Shown one piece after another: positions 6,944 to 16,329 of a DNA stretch of 64,000 bases. The DNA is from Paractinoplanes atraurantiacus (GTDB lineage: Bacteria; Actinomycetota; Actinomycetes; Mycobacteriales; Micromonosporaceae). Both the position numbers and the translations under genes were made by a program. The stretch is taken from NCBI RefSeq assembly GCF_900215205.1, contig NZ_OBDY01000019.1, positions 1-64,000 on the forward strand, given 5' to 3'. Numbering within the stretch: the first letter of the stretch is position 1; each line of letters starts with the position of its first letter. Below the pieces are notes generated by a model. That model ran no database searches, was not told the origin of the DNA, and worked only from the letters and a program-made list of their open reading frames with translations.

Positions 6944-9900
6944 ATGGCGCAGCGGGACGGGAAAGTCGTCACCTTCTACTCCTACAAGGGCGGCACCGGC
7001 CGCACCATGGCGCTGGCCAACGTCGCCTGGATCCTGGCCGCGAACGGCAAGCGGGTCCTCGCCGTCGACTGGGATCTCGAGTCGCCCGGCCTGGCCCGGT
7101 TCTTCGCCCCGTTCATCGACCGCGACGCGCTCGACAGCATGTTCGGCGTCATCGACCTGATCGAGGACTACGAGCTGTCCACCGCCACCCAGTCCGACAA
7201 GGACGGTGAGCGCTGGCACGAGCAGTACGCGAGGGTGCACAAGTATTCGTTCTCGCTGAACTGGCAGCACTTCCCCCGGGGCGGCACCCTCGACTTCCTC
7301 TCGGCCGGGCAGCAGAACAACGACTACGCCGGCTACCTGGCCGGGATGAACTGGGACGACTTCTACGAGCGCAAGGGCGGCGGCCAGTTCTTCGACGCGC
7401 TCCGGGCCGACATGAAGAAGCACTACGACTACGTCCTGATCGACAGCCGTACGGGGTTCTCCGACGTCTCCGACATCTGCACCATCCACCTGCCGGACAT
7501 CCTGGTCACCTGCTTCACGCTCAGCGAGCAGGGCATCGTCGGCGCGGCCAAGGTGGCCCAGCTCGTCGAGCACCGCTACGACAAGCGGCGGATCCGGGTG
7601 CTCCCGGTGCCGATGCGGATCGACCCGGCCGAGAAGGTCAAGGCGGACACCGGCCGGGCGGTGGCGCGGCAGCGCTTCACCGGCCTGCCGAGCGGCCTCG
7701 ACGAGGCCGGGCGGGACCGCTACTGGGCCCGGATGCAGGTGCCCTACCAGGCCTTTTACGGCTATGAGGAGCTGCTGGCGACCTTCGCCGACCAGCCCGG
7801 GTCCAACGGCTCGCTGCTCTCGGCGTACGAGGTGCTGGCCGGCGAGATCACCGAGGGCGACGTGCTGTCGCTGCCGCCGATGGCCACCGCCCTGCGCGAG
7901 CGGATCAACGCGCGGTTCGCCCGTACGCCCGCCTCGGTCGAGAACGAGGTCGTGCTGCGCCATTCGTCGTACGACCGGGTGTGGGCCGAGTGGATCGGCC
8001 ACCTGCTGGTGGCGGCCGACGTCAAGGTGGTCGACCCGTGGTTCCCGGACGCCGACGTCTCCGGAGCGGCCCGCGAGCTGTTGATCGTTTCCGAGTCGAA
8101 CGCCACCGACGAGGCCATCACCAGCGCCGCCGACCGCTCTCCCGACCAGGTGCCCCTGGTCGTCTACGTGGCCGACGTCCGCCGCCTCGCCCACGTGCCG
8201 GCCTCACAGAGCGCCTCGATCACCGGGCTCGAGGCCGAGGCGGCGGCCGCGCGCATCCTGCGCCTGATCGGCCGGGAGGGCGCGCCCTCCGATGTGGAGC
8301 TGCCGACCAGCCCCCGATTCCCGGGCGCCGACAACTCCGTGTTCGAGGTACCGGGCCGCAACACCCGGTTCACCGGCCGCGAGGAGGATCTGCGCCAACT
8401 CCGTACCCACCTGCGCAGCAGCCCGATGGTCGTGCTGGCCAGCCCGGGCCCAGTGGCGTTGCAGGGGATGGGCGGCATCGGCAAGAGCCAGCTGGCGCTG
8501 GAGTACGCCCACCGCTACCGTGCCGCCTACGACGTCGTGTGGTGGATCGACGCCGACCAGGTGTCGTTCCTCGAGTCGGCGCTGGGCGACCTGGCCCCCT
8601 CGCTCGGCCTGGCCCCGTCCGACTCCAACCGCGACAACGCGCGGGCTGTGCTCGACCGGCTGCGGCACACCGACCTCCGCTGGCTGCTGATCATGGACAA
8701 CGCGGACGAGGTCGACGGCGTCCTGCCGTACGTGCCCGAGGGCAAGGGCCACGTGCTGATCACCTCGCGCAACCTGCAGTGGGCCGAGCGGGCCACCGCG
8801 GTGCAGGTCGACGTGTTCAAGCGCGAGGAGAGCAAGCAGCACCTGATCCAGCGCGTGCCGACCATCGAGGAGGAGCAGGCCGACCGGATCGCGGGCCTGC
8901 TGGGCGACCTGCCGATCGCCATCGCGGCCGCCGCGGCCTGGCTGGCCGACACCGGCGCCTCGGTCGAGCAGTATCTCTCCGAGATCGTCCAGTCCGGTGC
9001 GGGCGCGGTGATGGAGCCGCACAAGAACGAGTCGGTCGAGGCGACCTGGGAGCTGTCGCTCAGCCACCTGCGCGACACCTATCCGGCCGCCTACCGGGTG
9101 CTCCAGCTCTGCTCCATGTTCTCCCCGGAGATCGCCACCGACCTGGTCTACAGCGACGCCTTCGCCGAGGCCCTGGTCCCCTATCACTCGCAGGTGACCA
9201 CCGAGCGCCTGATCCGCCAGCAGCTCGTGCAGCAGGCGCACCGGCTCGCCCTGGTCCGGGTCGACCTGCGGGCCGACAACCCGTCCAGCGGCGAGACCGG
9301 CCGCGGCGGCTTCGTCGTCATGCACCGCCTGCTGCAGCACGCGGTCCGCTCCCGGATGACCGAGGACGAGCGCGAGGAAGCCCGCCGCCAGGTGCATCTG
9401 GTGCTGGCTGCGGCCCGGCCCAGCGACGAGGTCGACGACCCGGAGGACTGGCCCAAGTTCCGCATGATCTGGCCACACCTGGAGGTGTCGAAGGCGCCGT
9501 TCAGCCGGGTGCCCAAGGTGCGCGAGCTGATGATCGACCGGGTCCGGTACCTCCAGCTGCGCGGCGAGCTCGAGGCCGGCCGGCGCCTCGGCGAGGAGGT
9601 GGCGACGACCTGGGAGGAGATGCTGCGCGAGGAGACCGACGAGCAGGCGGCGGCCGACCTGCGGCGCCAGCTGCTGCACCTGCAGTTCAACCTGGGCAAC
9701 ATCCTGAGCTTCCTGGGCCTGCTCAAGGAGTCGCACGCGCTCGACGCGCAGGTGCTCCAGCAGCAGCGGGAGCTGCTCGGCAACGACCATCCGCACACGC
9801 TGATGACGGCCGGCGGCCTCGCCCGCGACCTGCGCGGCCTGGGCCAGTACAGCGAGGCCCTGGCCCTGGACGCGACCACCTTCGCCGCCTGGAAGAAGAA

Positions 9901-10885
9901 CTTCGGCGAGGTCCACTGGCGGTCGCTCAAGGCGCTCAACAACCTGGCCAGCACCCAGCGGCTGATGGGCGACTTCCGGGAGGCCCGCAAGAACGACGAG
10001 ATGGTGCTGGCCGGCCGGCGCCTGCTCCGGCACGCCGAACACCCGGACACGCTGATCTCGTCGGCCTACGTCGGCATCGACATGCGCGACGCCGGCGACT
10101 ACGAGCAGTCCATCGCCCGGCTCCGCGGCGTCTACCGCGACCTGCTGCGCACGCGCGGCCCGGAAGACCTGATGACCCTGCGTACGCAGACCAATCTCGC
10201 CGTCTCCCTGCGCGCGGCCGGCCAGCCGGTCGAGGCCGGTGAGCTGCTCGGCGCCGCCCTCAAGACGCTGACCGACCGGTTCGGCCCGGACAACCCCGAG
10301 ACGCTGACGTGCCGGCTCAGCCTCTCGATCAACCTGCTCCAGGTCGACCAGCACCAGCTGGCCGGCGAGGAGCTGACCGAGGTGCAGCAGATCTACCTGC
10401 GCAACCTCGGGCCGCGGCACCCGCTCACCCTGGTCTGCCAGCTCAACCTGGCCATGGTGGCCCGTTACGCGGGCGATCTCGACCGGGCGCGGGAGCTGGC
10501 GGCGGACGCGGCCGAGCTGCTGTCGGAGGCGCTGGGCAGCGACCATCCGTACGCCCTCTCGGGCTGGATGAACCTGGCCATCTCCATCGCCGAGCAGGCC
10601 GGCCCGCCCGAGGGCCGCGCCGCGGCCGACCAGGAGGCGCTGCGCCTGTTGCAGCGCGCCTCGGACGGGCTCAACCGGGTGCTGGGCGAGGACCACCCGA
10701 ACGCCCTGCGCTGCCGGGCCAACCTGCTGCTGCTCCAGGAGCGGCTCGAGCCGGGCCGGCGCAGTCAGCAGCTCGACGCGACCGCACGGCGCCTGGCCCG
10801 GCGGCTCGGCGAGGGCCACCTCGCGGTGGCCGCCATCCGCGAGAGCAAGTTCCAGCGGCGCATCATCGACCCGCATCCGATCTGA
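6944..10885 (+). CDS. fxsT: FxsT, ParA-like ATPase / NB-ARC / TPR protein
   Basis: 1313 residues in four parts. Residues 8-300: a ParA/MinD-type ATPase with deviant Walker A (SYKGGTGRTMALANV, K15-T21). About 330-450: a short TIR-like alpha/beta region (SYDRVWAEWIGHLLVAADVKVVD). About 470-850: an NB-ARC STAND ATPase with Walker A GMGGIGKSQLALEYA at about 508 and Walker B WLLIMDNADEV. About 860-1300: tandem tetratricopeptide repeats (LLGNDHPHTLMTAGGLARDL and similar). This matches the FxSxx-COOH system TPR protein. The design is that of a STAND sensor-switch. Its 3' end overlaps the convergent hydrolase gene by 23 bp. Confidence 0.9.
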   Translation: MAQRDGKVVTFYSYKGGTGRTMALANVAWILAANGKRVLAVDWDLESPGLARFFAPFIDRDALDSMFGVIDLIEDYELSTATQSDKDGERWHEQYARVHKYSFSLNWQHFPRGGTLDFLSAGQQNNDYAGYLAGMNWDDFYERKGGGQFFDALRADMKKHYDYVLIDSRTGFSDVSDICTIHLPDILVTCFTLSEQGIVGAAKVAQLVEHRYDKRRIRVLPVPMRIDPAEKVKADTGRAVARQRFTGLPSGLDEAGRDRYWARMQVPYQAFYGYEELLATFADQPGSNGSLLSAYEVLAGEITEGDVLSLPPMATALRERINARFARTPASVENEVVLRHSSYDRVWAEWIGHLLVAADVKVVDPWFPDADVSGAARELLIVSESNATDEAITSAADRSPDQVPLVVYVADVRRLAHVPASQSASITGLEAEAAAARILRLIGREGAPSDVELPTSPRFPGADNSVFEVPGRNTRFTGREEDLRQLRTHLRSSPMVVLASPGPVALQGMGGIGKSQLALEYAHRYRAAYDVVWWIDADQVSFLESALGDLAPSLGLAPSDSNRDNARAVLDRLRHTDLRWLLIMDNADEVDGVLPYVPEGKGHVLITSRNLQWAERATAVQVDVFKREESKQHLIQRVPTIEEEQADRIAGLLGDLPIAIAAAAAWLADTGASVEQYLSEIVQSGAGAVMEPHKNESVEATWELSLSHLRDTYPAAYRVLQLCSMFSPEIATDLVYSDAFAEALVPYHSQVTTERLIRQQLVQQAHRLALVRVDLRADNPSSGETGRGGFVVMHRLLQHAVRSRMTEDEREEARRQVHLVLAAARPSDEVDDPEDWPKFRMIWPHLEVSKAPFSRVPKVRELMIDRVRYLQLRGELEAGRRLGEEVATTWEEMLREETDEQAAADLRRQLLHLQFNLGNILSFLGLLKESHALDAQVLQQQRELLGNDHPHTLMTAGGLARDLRGLGQYSEALALDATTFAAWKKNFGEVHWRSLKALNNLASTQRLMGDFREARKNDEMVLAGRRLLRHAEHPDTLISSAYVGIDMRDAGDYEQSIARLRGVYRDLLRTRGPEDLMTLRTQTNLAVSLRAAGQPVEAGELLGAALKTLTDRFGPDNPETLTCRLSLSINLLQVDQHQLAGEELTEVQQIYLRNLGPRHPLTLVCQLNLAMVARYAGDLDRARELAADAAELLSEALGSDHPYALSGWMNLAISIAEQAGPPEGRAAADQEALRLLQRASDGLNRVLGEDHPNALRCRANLLLLQERLEPGRRSQQLDATARRLARRLGEGHLAVAAIRESKFQRRIIDPHPI

Positions 10886-11780
10886 TCTGCGGGTGGTCGG
10901 GCCGGGTCAGCCAGGCCAGGATCTCCGGCAGCACGGCCACCGCGCCGAAGTGCGCGGTGTGCCGCTGCACCTGCACCTCGGAGCTCTGGATCTGCCCGGC
11001 CAGCCAGCGCGTGTGGCTGGCCGGCGTGAAGTTGTCGTCGGCGCCGTGCCACAACCGCACCGGCATCTTGATCTCGGTCAGGGCGAAACCCCAGTCCGAG
11101 CGCAGGGCCAGTACGTCGTCGATCCATCCGTCCGGGCCCTCACGCAGCGCCTCGGCGTAGGCGTCGAGCAGCTGCCGCCGGATCGGCACGCCGGCCACGG
11201 CCTTCTTGTCGGCCTCGGTCATCTGCTCGATGAGGAACTCGAGCAGCGACCCCGGATCGTCGATGACCTTGGCCGCGCGCCGCCGCAGCTCCTGCACCAG
11301 CAGCGCGTCGTCGTGCCCGGCACTGCGGAAGTCGCGGACGTTGGCGTCGGTCATCCCGCCGAACCAGTCCAGCCCGGCCGCGTCGGACGGCGCCATGCCG
11401 ACCAGCACGGCGGCCCGCAGCACCCGGTCGGGCAGCAGGGCGGCGCAGGCCAGCGCGTGCGGACCACCGCCGGAGCGCCCCACCACCGAGAACTCGCCGA
11501 TCCCGAGGTGGTCGGCGATCGCCGCCACGTCACCGGCCGCGTCGGCCACGCTGCGGCCGGCCGACCGGCTCGAGCCGCCGTATCCGGGCCGGTCGTACGA
11601 GATCAGGCGGACACCCTGGCGGTAGAGCACGCTCGGCCGCGGGCGGGGACCGCTGCGGCTGCCGGGGGTGCCGTGCAGCAGGAACACCGGCCGCCCGTTC
11701 CCCGCACCGACCGCGTCGACGGCGAGGACCCTCCCTCCCGTACGGACGACGTGCTCATGTCGTGTCTGCGGGTGGGACAA
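10863..11780 (-). CDS. Alpha/beta hydrolase, coupled to the NACHT gene
   Basis: 305 residues of alpha/beta-hydrolase fold. The oxyanion strand motif FLLHGTPGSRSG occurs near residue 32, the nucleophile elbow is GRSGGG (serine about residue 100), an Asp is in RLWHGADDNFTP, and a His is in HTAHFGAV. No signal peptide, so it is cytosolic. Its ATG at 11780 lies 26 bp inside the 3' end of the NACHT gene (frame-shifted overlap), indicating translational coupling; its own 3' end overlaps fxsT tail to tail. The substrate is unknown. Coupling to an NLR-like gene raises the possibility of an effector role, which is inference. Confidence 0.85.
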   Translation of the reverse strand: MSHPQTRHEHVVRTGGRVLAVDAVGAGNGRPVFLLHGTPGSRSGPRPRPSVLYRQGVRLISYDRPGYGGSSRSAGRSVADAAGDVAAIADHLGIGEFSVVGRSGGGPHALACAALLPDRVLRAAVLVGMAPSDAAGLDWFGGMTDANVRDFRSAGHDDALLVQELRRRAAKVIDDPGSLLEFLIEQMTEADKKAVAGVPIRRQLLDAYAEALREGPDGWIDDVLALRSDWGFALTEIKMPVRLWHGADDNFTPASHTRWLAGQIQSSEVQVQRHTAHFGAVAVLPEILAWLTRPDHPQIRSDAGR

Positions 11781-14700
11781 CCCGGGCCTCCTCGAATGCC
11801 GTCAGCTCCGCCAGGGCGCCGGCGAGGGTGTCGTCGCCGGGCGCCCGGCCGTGTGCGCGCAGATAGTCGGTGAGGATGCGGCTCAGGCGGGCCTCGTCCA
11901 GGAACTCGTCCGGCCGCCGCTGTGACAGCAGGCGCGTCATGGCCGCCGGCGGGATCTTCTGCCAGGCCTGGTCGGGGAAGCCGCTGAGGGCGATGAGCAG
12001 CCACAGCGCGGTGCGGTTGCCGACACCGGCGTCGGCGAACTGCTCGACCATCTCGGCCGAGACCATCGCCTCCTCCACCGGCAGCTCGGCCAGCCGGCTC
12101 TCCACATCGGCCACGACGGCGCTGACCTGCTGCGCGTACCGCTCCGGCAGCCGGCTCAACCCCGTGCGCAGGATCAGCGCGTGCAGGACGGCGTGGCCCT
12201 CCGGGGCGCCCACCGAGCGGAGCAGATCGGGAAACTCATCCATCAGGTACGGGCACGAGACGATCAGCTCGGCCGGCGCCGTGACCGACATGGGCAGCCG
12301 GCTCAGCGCCACCCGGGTCAGCGCGCACACCAGGTCGGCCGGCAGCTGCCGGCCGTCCTCGGCCAGACACTCGAGCAGCAGGGCGGCCGTCGTGCTGGAC
12401 ACCGCCTCGGGCCGTTCCCGGGCGCGCTCCAGCAGCCGCCGGTAGCCGCGCTCGTCGTACAGGGTCAGGGTGTTGAGCGAGGGCACCGGCCAGCGCCGGG
12501 TGGCCAGCTCGACCATGTCGGCGTGGAAACGGCCGCTCTCGAAGCTCTCCGGCTGGTGGCCGCGCCACGTGCGCGCGCCCGCCTGCAACTGCCCGTACGC
12601 GGTGATGTCGCCGACCAGCCGGGCCTCCTCGGCCGCCACGTTCAGGCCGTTGCCGAGCTGCTCCCGGCGCACCGCGGTGATCCGCCCCTCGCTGTCCCGC
12701 CCCAGCCAGCTGATCATCGCGAGCTGGCCCTTCTCGTCGAGCCCGGCCCGCCACAGCCGCACGGTCGAGGTCCAGGTGCTCTCATCCATCAGGTCGGTGT
12801 GCAGCACGCCCCGCTCGCCGGCGACCAGCGCGGCCAGGCTGACCAGGTTGGCGGTGTAGGCGGCGAGCAGGCGCACCGGGTCGTACCGCGACGGCTCGTA
12901 GCGGTCGATGCCCGCGATGTCGTGACGCTGCCGGGCCTCGGCCAGCAGGGCCACCACGGTCTCGACGACGGCGGCCCGCATCTGCGGGCTCAGCTTGGCG
13001 CTGAGCTCCTTGGCGAACATCATCACGGCGTCCCGCTTGACCAGCGGCTGATGCGACAGCAGGGCCCGGAACCGCCCGGTGCCGAGCTGGGCCCCGGATC
13101 CGGCCCGCAGGAACCGGCGGAGCTCAGCCAGGTCGCGCAGCGAGTTCAGGACGTGATCGGCGATGAGGAAATCGCCGAAGGTCGCGTGCAGGAACTCGTA
13201 CGTCCGCCGGGTGTCCTCGCCCTGAAGGTCGTCGGGCCCGTAGACCACGAAGAACGCCGTCGTGACCAGCTGCTCCGGCCCCAGCTGATCACCGGGCGGG
13301 GCCGCGGCGTCGGCCGAGGCCCCGAAACAGGCCAGGTCGGCGCGCAGGTGAGCCCGGTTGACCACCTCACGGTTGCGGTTGAACATCGCGAAGGCCGTGA
13401 TCGCCAGATCGTGGCGGAGCTGCTCCTCCTGGGCCGCCCGTTCCTCCGTCGACGGCGCCCGCGGCGACTTCTCGGCCACCTGCCGCCGGATGAAGGCGGT
13501 GAGCAGCCCGGTGAACAGGTCGGACTGCGAGATGTCGTAGTCCGGCCGCTGATCGACGCTGTGCTCGTTGTAGTAGATCGCCAGCAGGGTCAGCAGCAGC
13601 GGCTGGCGCACCAGTTCCCCGTACGACAAAAGGTCCCGTGCCACCAACGGCCGAAAGCCGGCCTGTTTCTCGTTCTCCTTGTTGACCGCCCGGACCCAGT
13701 CGCCGATCTGCTGATCGGCAAGATCCTCAAGACGGACCAGCACGGTTCCGTACGGAAGACTGGCCCGATCCATGACCAGCATGCGTGACGTGATGATCGG
13801 GATCATCGAGAACCCGAGCTCCCACTGCCGCTCCTGAAACTCGGCCACCCGCTCGATGTACTGCGAATGCGCCGTGCCGGTGGCCTGCACAAGCTCGTCG
13901 AAACCGTCGAAGACCACGACCACGGTCGTACGCTTCGACGCCTCCCGCAGATCCTTCCACCGGATCCGGTCATCCATGATCTGCTCGATGGCCGACTCGA
14001 TCTGCTCGGCCGGATTTTTGTCCCCGGTCATCAACCGCAGCGGCACCACAATGGCCGTGAACCGGGCCGCCGGCAGCCGCGCCGCGATGACCCGGGTGAG
14101 CAGCGTCTTGCCGGCACCCGGCTGGCCCAGAATGAGAAGCGGCCGGTGCAGGCTCTCCGGGTCGGTCAGATAGTCACTGAGAAAACCGACCAGGTCAGCG
14201 CTCCAGCGCTGCTCCTTCCACCAGTCCTCCTGCTCCGGCTTGGCATAGCGGTCGTACTCCGCGATCCGGAAATCCGGGCTGATGAAACCCTTCTCCACGG
14301 TCGGAATGCCCAGGTGGAAGTCGATGCCCTTGATCCGCAACAACGGCTGCTTGAACACCACGGTCATGGAGGCGGCCAGCCGATCGAGCGAATCCCGGAG
14401 CGGATCGGTCACGGCCGACGGCACAGGACCGTGGAGCGCGGCCAGATTTTCGAAGAGATCCTCGAGAGCGTCCAGCCGGTTGACCACCTTTGCGGTCATC
14501 TCACGGTTGTCGATGACGCCATGCTCGAGCGCCTGCCGCAACGTCCGGAACCCGAACTCGGGAAGATCGGCCGCCAGCCGATCGAACCGGTCGTCGTAGT
14601 ACCGCATGCTCCGCTCGACCACCCGCGTGCGCAGCGAGGAATGATCGAGCCCGCGCCGTACCTCAGGCCAGGCGGCAAGCCCTTCACAGAACACGATGGT

Positions 14701-15216
14701 GGCGTCGTAGAGGGCGACATAGGCGTTTTCGACATCCGTACGGGACTCGCCCAGCCCTTGCACGGAAGAGGGCAGCGGGAAACCCCCGTCATCGATCTCA
14801 TCGGACAGCGACCGCCCCCGCCCGTCCCGCGCGGCCACCGCGCCCTTCTCGGCGTCGGTCAGCTCCAGCCGGTCGAACCCCGGCCCCACCTCATCCCGAA
14901 AGGCGTCGAAGAAGGCCGACAGGGCGAGCACGGTGTGACTGGCCTCGAGCAACTCGTAGTAGGACTTGCCACCCGAGGTCCGAATCCGCCCGGCGGGATT
15001 ACCGGTGAAGTCGCGGACGGCCTGAAGGAGCGCGTTCTTCGGCCCCAGAAGGGCGAGGGTGGCCCCTTGGGAGAGGGCCCCACCGGTGAGAAGCCCCGCC
15101 GACAGCACCTTGTCGATCTGCGACAGCCGCGCATTGCCCGGAGCCAGCTGGCGCATCGCTTCCCGATAGCTGAGGCTAGATCGGCGCGCCATTCCCCGGA
15201 GCATACGGACTTCCAT
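11755..15216 (-). CDS. NACHT-domain NTPase (bacterial NLR-like)
   Basis: 1153 residues. An alpha-helical N-terminal region (1-350) precedes a NACHT module: Walker A GQPGAGKT at 364-371, Walker B VVVVFDGFDEL at about 433-443 with the acidic pair typical of NACHT, sensor region PIITSR, and the downstream signature YEFLHATFGDFLIADHVL at about 700. A long helical C-terminal region (750-1153) may be the sensor. This is the layout of bacterial NACHT proteins, several of which protect against phages. Alternative starts are ATG 15204 and 15192. It is in a minus-strand operon with a 137-residue protein upstream and an overlapping hydrolase downstream. Anti-phage function is inferred. Confidence 0.85.
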   Translation of the reverse strand: MEVRMLRGMARRSSLSYREAMRQLAPGNARLSQIDKVLSAGLLTGGALSQGATLALLGPKNALLQAVRDFTGNPAGRIRTSGGKSYYELLEASHTVLALSAFFDAFRDEVGPGFDRLELTDAEKGAVAARDGRGRSLSDEIDDGGFPLPSSVQGLGESRTDVENAYVALYDATIVFCEGLAAWPEVRRGLDHSSLRTRVVERSMRYYDDRFDRLAADLPEFGFRTLRQALEHGVIDNREMTAKVVNRLDALEDLFENLAALHGPVPSAVTDPLRDSLDRLAASMTVVFKQPLLRIKGIDFHLGIPTVEKGFISPDFRIAEYDRYAKPEQEDWWKEQRWSADLVGFLSDYLTDPESLHRPLLILGQPGAGKTLLTRVIAARLPAARFTAIVVPLRLMTGDKNPAEQIESAIEQIMDDRIRWKDLREASKRTTVVVVFDGFDELVQATGTAHSQYIERVAEFQERQWELGFSMIPIITSRMLVMDRASLPYGTVLVRLEDLADQQIGDWVRAVNKENEKQAGFRPLVARDLLSYGELVRQPLLLTLLAIYYNEHSVDQRPDYDISQSDLFTGLLTAFIRRQVAEKSPRAPSTEERAAQEEQLRHDLAITAFAMFNRNREVVNRAHLRADLACFGASADAAAPPGDQLGPEQLVTTAFFVVYGPDDLQGEDTRRTYEFLHATFGDFLIADHVLNSLRDLAELRRFLRAGSGAQLGTGRFRALLSHQPLVKRDAVMMFAKELSAKLSPQMRAAVVETVVALLAEARQRHDIAGIDRYEPSRYDPVRLLAAYTANLVSLAALVAGERGVLHTDLMDESTWTSTVRLWRAGLDEKGQLAMISWLGRDSEGRITAVRREQLGNGLNVAAEEARLVGDITAYGQLQAGARTWRGHQPESFESGRFHADMVELATRRWPVPSLNTLTLYDERGYRRLLERARERPEAVSSTTAALLLECLAEDGRQLPADLVCALTRVALSRLPMSVTAPAELIVSCPYLMDEFPDLLRSVGAPEGHAVLHALILRTGLSRLPERYAQQVSAVVADVESRLAELPVEEAMVSAEMVEQFADAGVGNRTALWLLIALSGFPDQAWQKIPPAAMTRLLSQRRPDEFLDEARLSRILTDYLRAHGRAPGDDTLAGALAELTAFEEARVVPPADTT

Positions 15217-15249
15217 AACGGAAAGCCATCGACCAACCCCTCTGGGTGA

Positions 15250-15663
15250 TCATCCTTCGTCGCCGCGGTAATACTGTCCCCACGCCTGCGCCTGCCGGTC
15301 GACGGAGAAGCCTTCAAAGTCCCCGGCAGCCTCACATTCACCCAGGTAGCCCAGCGCTTCCGCGGCCAGCTCGGAGCCGTCGGCGGCCAGGTGAGCCTTG
15401 GTGGCATCGAGGCCCGCACCGCACAGCAGTTGAACTTCGAGAGCGCAGTGGGCATCCCAGCTGGATTCCTTGGCCAGCCAGACGGTCAGCACGTCATCGA
15501 GGCGGCCGGCATTGAACAGCTGAACACAGCACAGCCGCATCAGCTCGGTGTCCTGCTCATCCTGCATGAGCTGCGCCTGCTCACGCAGCACGCCCCGGAT
15601 CACATCGAGGTCATCGCCAGAGGGCTCCAGACCAAAGCGACGAAGGCTCTCATCCACGTCCAC
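15250..15663 (-). CDS. Hypothetical 137-residue protein, first gene of NACHT operon
   Basis: An acidic, helical, leucine-rich protein with no signal peptide or membrane segment that I do not recognise (WLAKESSWDAHCALEVQLL, QAQAWGQYYRG near the end). It is 33 bp upstream of the NACHT gene on the same strand and probably cotranscribed with it. It resembles small helical accessory or immunity-type proteins of actinomycetes only in a general way. Confidence 0.65.
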   Translation of the reverse strand: MDVDESLRRFGLEPSGDDLDVIRGVLREQAQLMQDEQDTELMRLCCVQLFNAGRLDDVLTVWLAKESSWDAHCALEVQLLCGAGLDATKAHLAADGSELAAEALGYLGECEAAGDFEGFSVDRQAQAWGQYYRGDEG

Positions 15664-15803
15664 GAATGCTCCTCGTCGTAGCGCTCAGGGCCTCGGCCTC
15701 ACGCACGTTACGCGCCGCCCCGACCGACAGGGTGCCCGAAGCCGCCGCATGGGGGTGGCCGGGATTGCTCACCGAGGCGACCCGTAGCACCGTCGAGGTG
15801 TCA

Positions 15804-16082
15804 ATGACGATCTCCGCTGCTGGTGCCGGCTGGCACGCCCACGGCCGCCTCGCCGACGAAGCGGACCAGGAAGGATTCGCGTTCCTGTGTGCACTCGACC
15901 CGATCTTCACGCTGCGGTTCGAGGAGGGAAGCGGCATTGCCGTCACCGTCCGACCCACCGACGACCATCGACAATTCACCCTGCACGAGTACACCGGACC
16001 GCCACAGCGAGCGGTCGAGCAGCACATCACGTTCATCCCGGGCGCGCGGCCCCACCCCGGGGACGTTGTTCGCTTAGAGTGA
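15804..16082 (+). CDS. Hypothetical 92-residue protein
   Basis: The frame has strongly GC-rich third positions from ATG 15804 onward, with GAGGTG just upstream; the frame stays open back to 15666 but that part looks non-coding. The product (MTISAAGAGWHAHGRL to PGDVVRLE) is a small mixed alpha/beta protein with no recognised family. The opposite-strand frame at 15650-16036 is less likely. The following 250 bp up to about 16330 hold no gene I can support. Confidence 0.5.
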   Translation: MTISAAGAGWHAHGRLADEADQEGFAFLCALDPIFTLRFEEGSGIAVTVRPTDDHRQFTLHEYTGPPQRAVEQHITFIPGARPHPGDVVRLE

Positions 16083-16329
16083 CACCACGGCTACTGAACC
16101 GCTTCGGGCCCGAGAAGCTGATTTGGTGTCGAACTTTCCCCCGACCGACTGCCGCTGGACGACGGTTTCCCAGAGGGCGGCGCTGCATCGTCGCGATCCC
16201 TCCTTGGACGTTGCATCGGCATTACAGTAGGCCTTTCATTAGCGGTCATCACCGGCATTACATGTACCCGCTGCCGTGTCGCGATCAGTCAGGCCTAGTG
16301 ACTTGCAGCGCGTGGTCAGATGTGGCCTG

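Noticed and set aside
8204..10876. 890-codon minus-strand frame opposite fxsT
   Set aside because: Same kind of shadow; leucine/valine/glutamine-rich product without domains. FxsT shows ParA, NB-ARC and TPR motifs.
12181..15249. Two long plus-strand frames opposite the NACHT gene
   Set aside because: No ribosome sites or motifs; NACHT signatures identify the true strand.
15650..16036. Minus-strand 128-codon frame opposite the small hypothetical gene
   Set aside because: Third-position GC favours the plus-strand frame from 15804; the minus frame has an irregular serine/cysteine-rich product.
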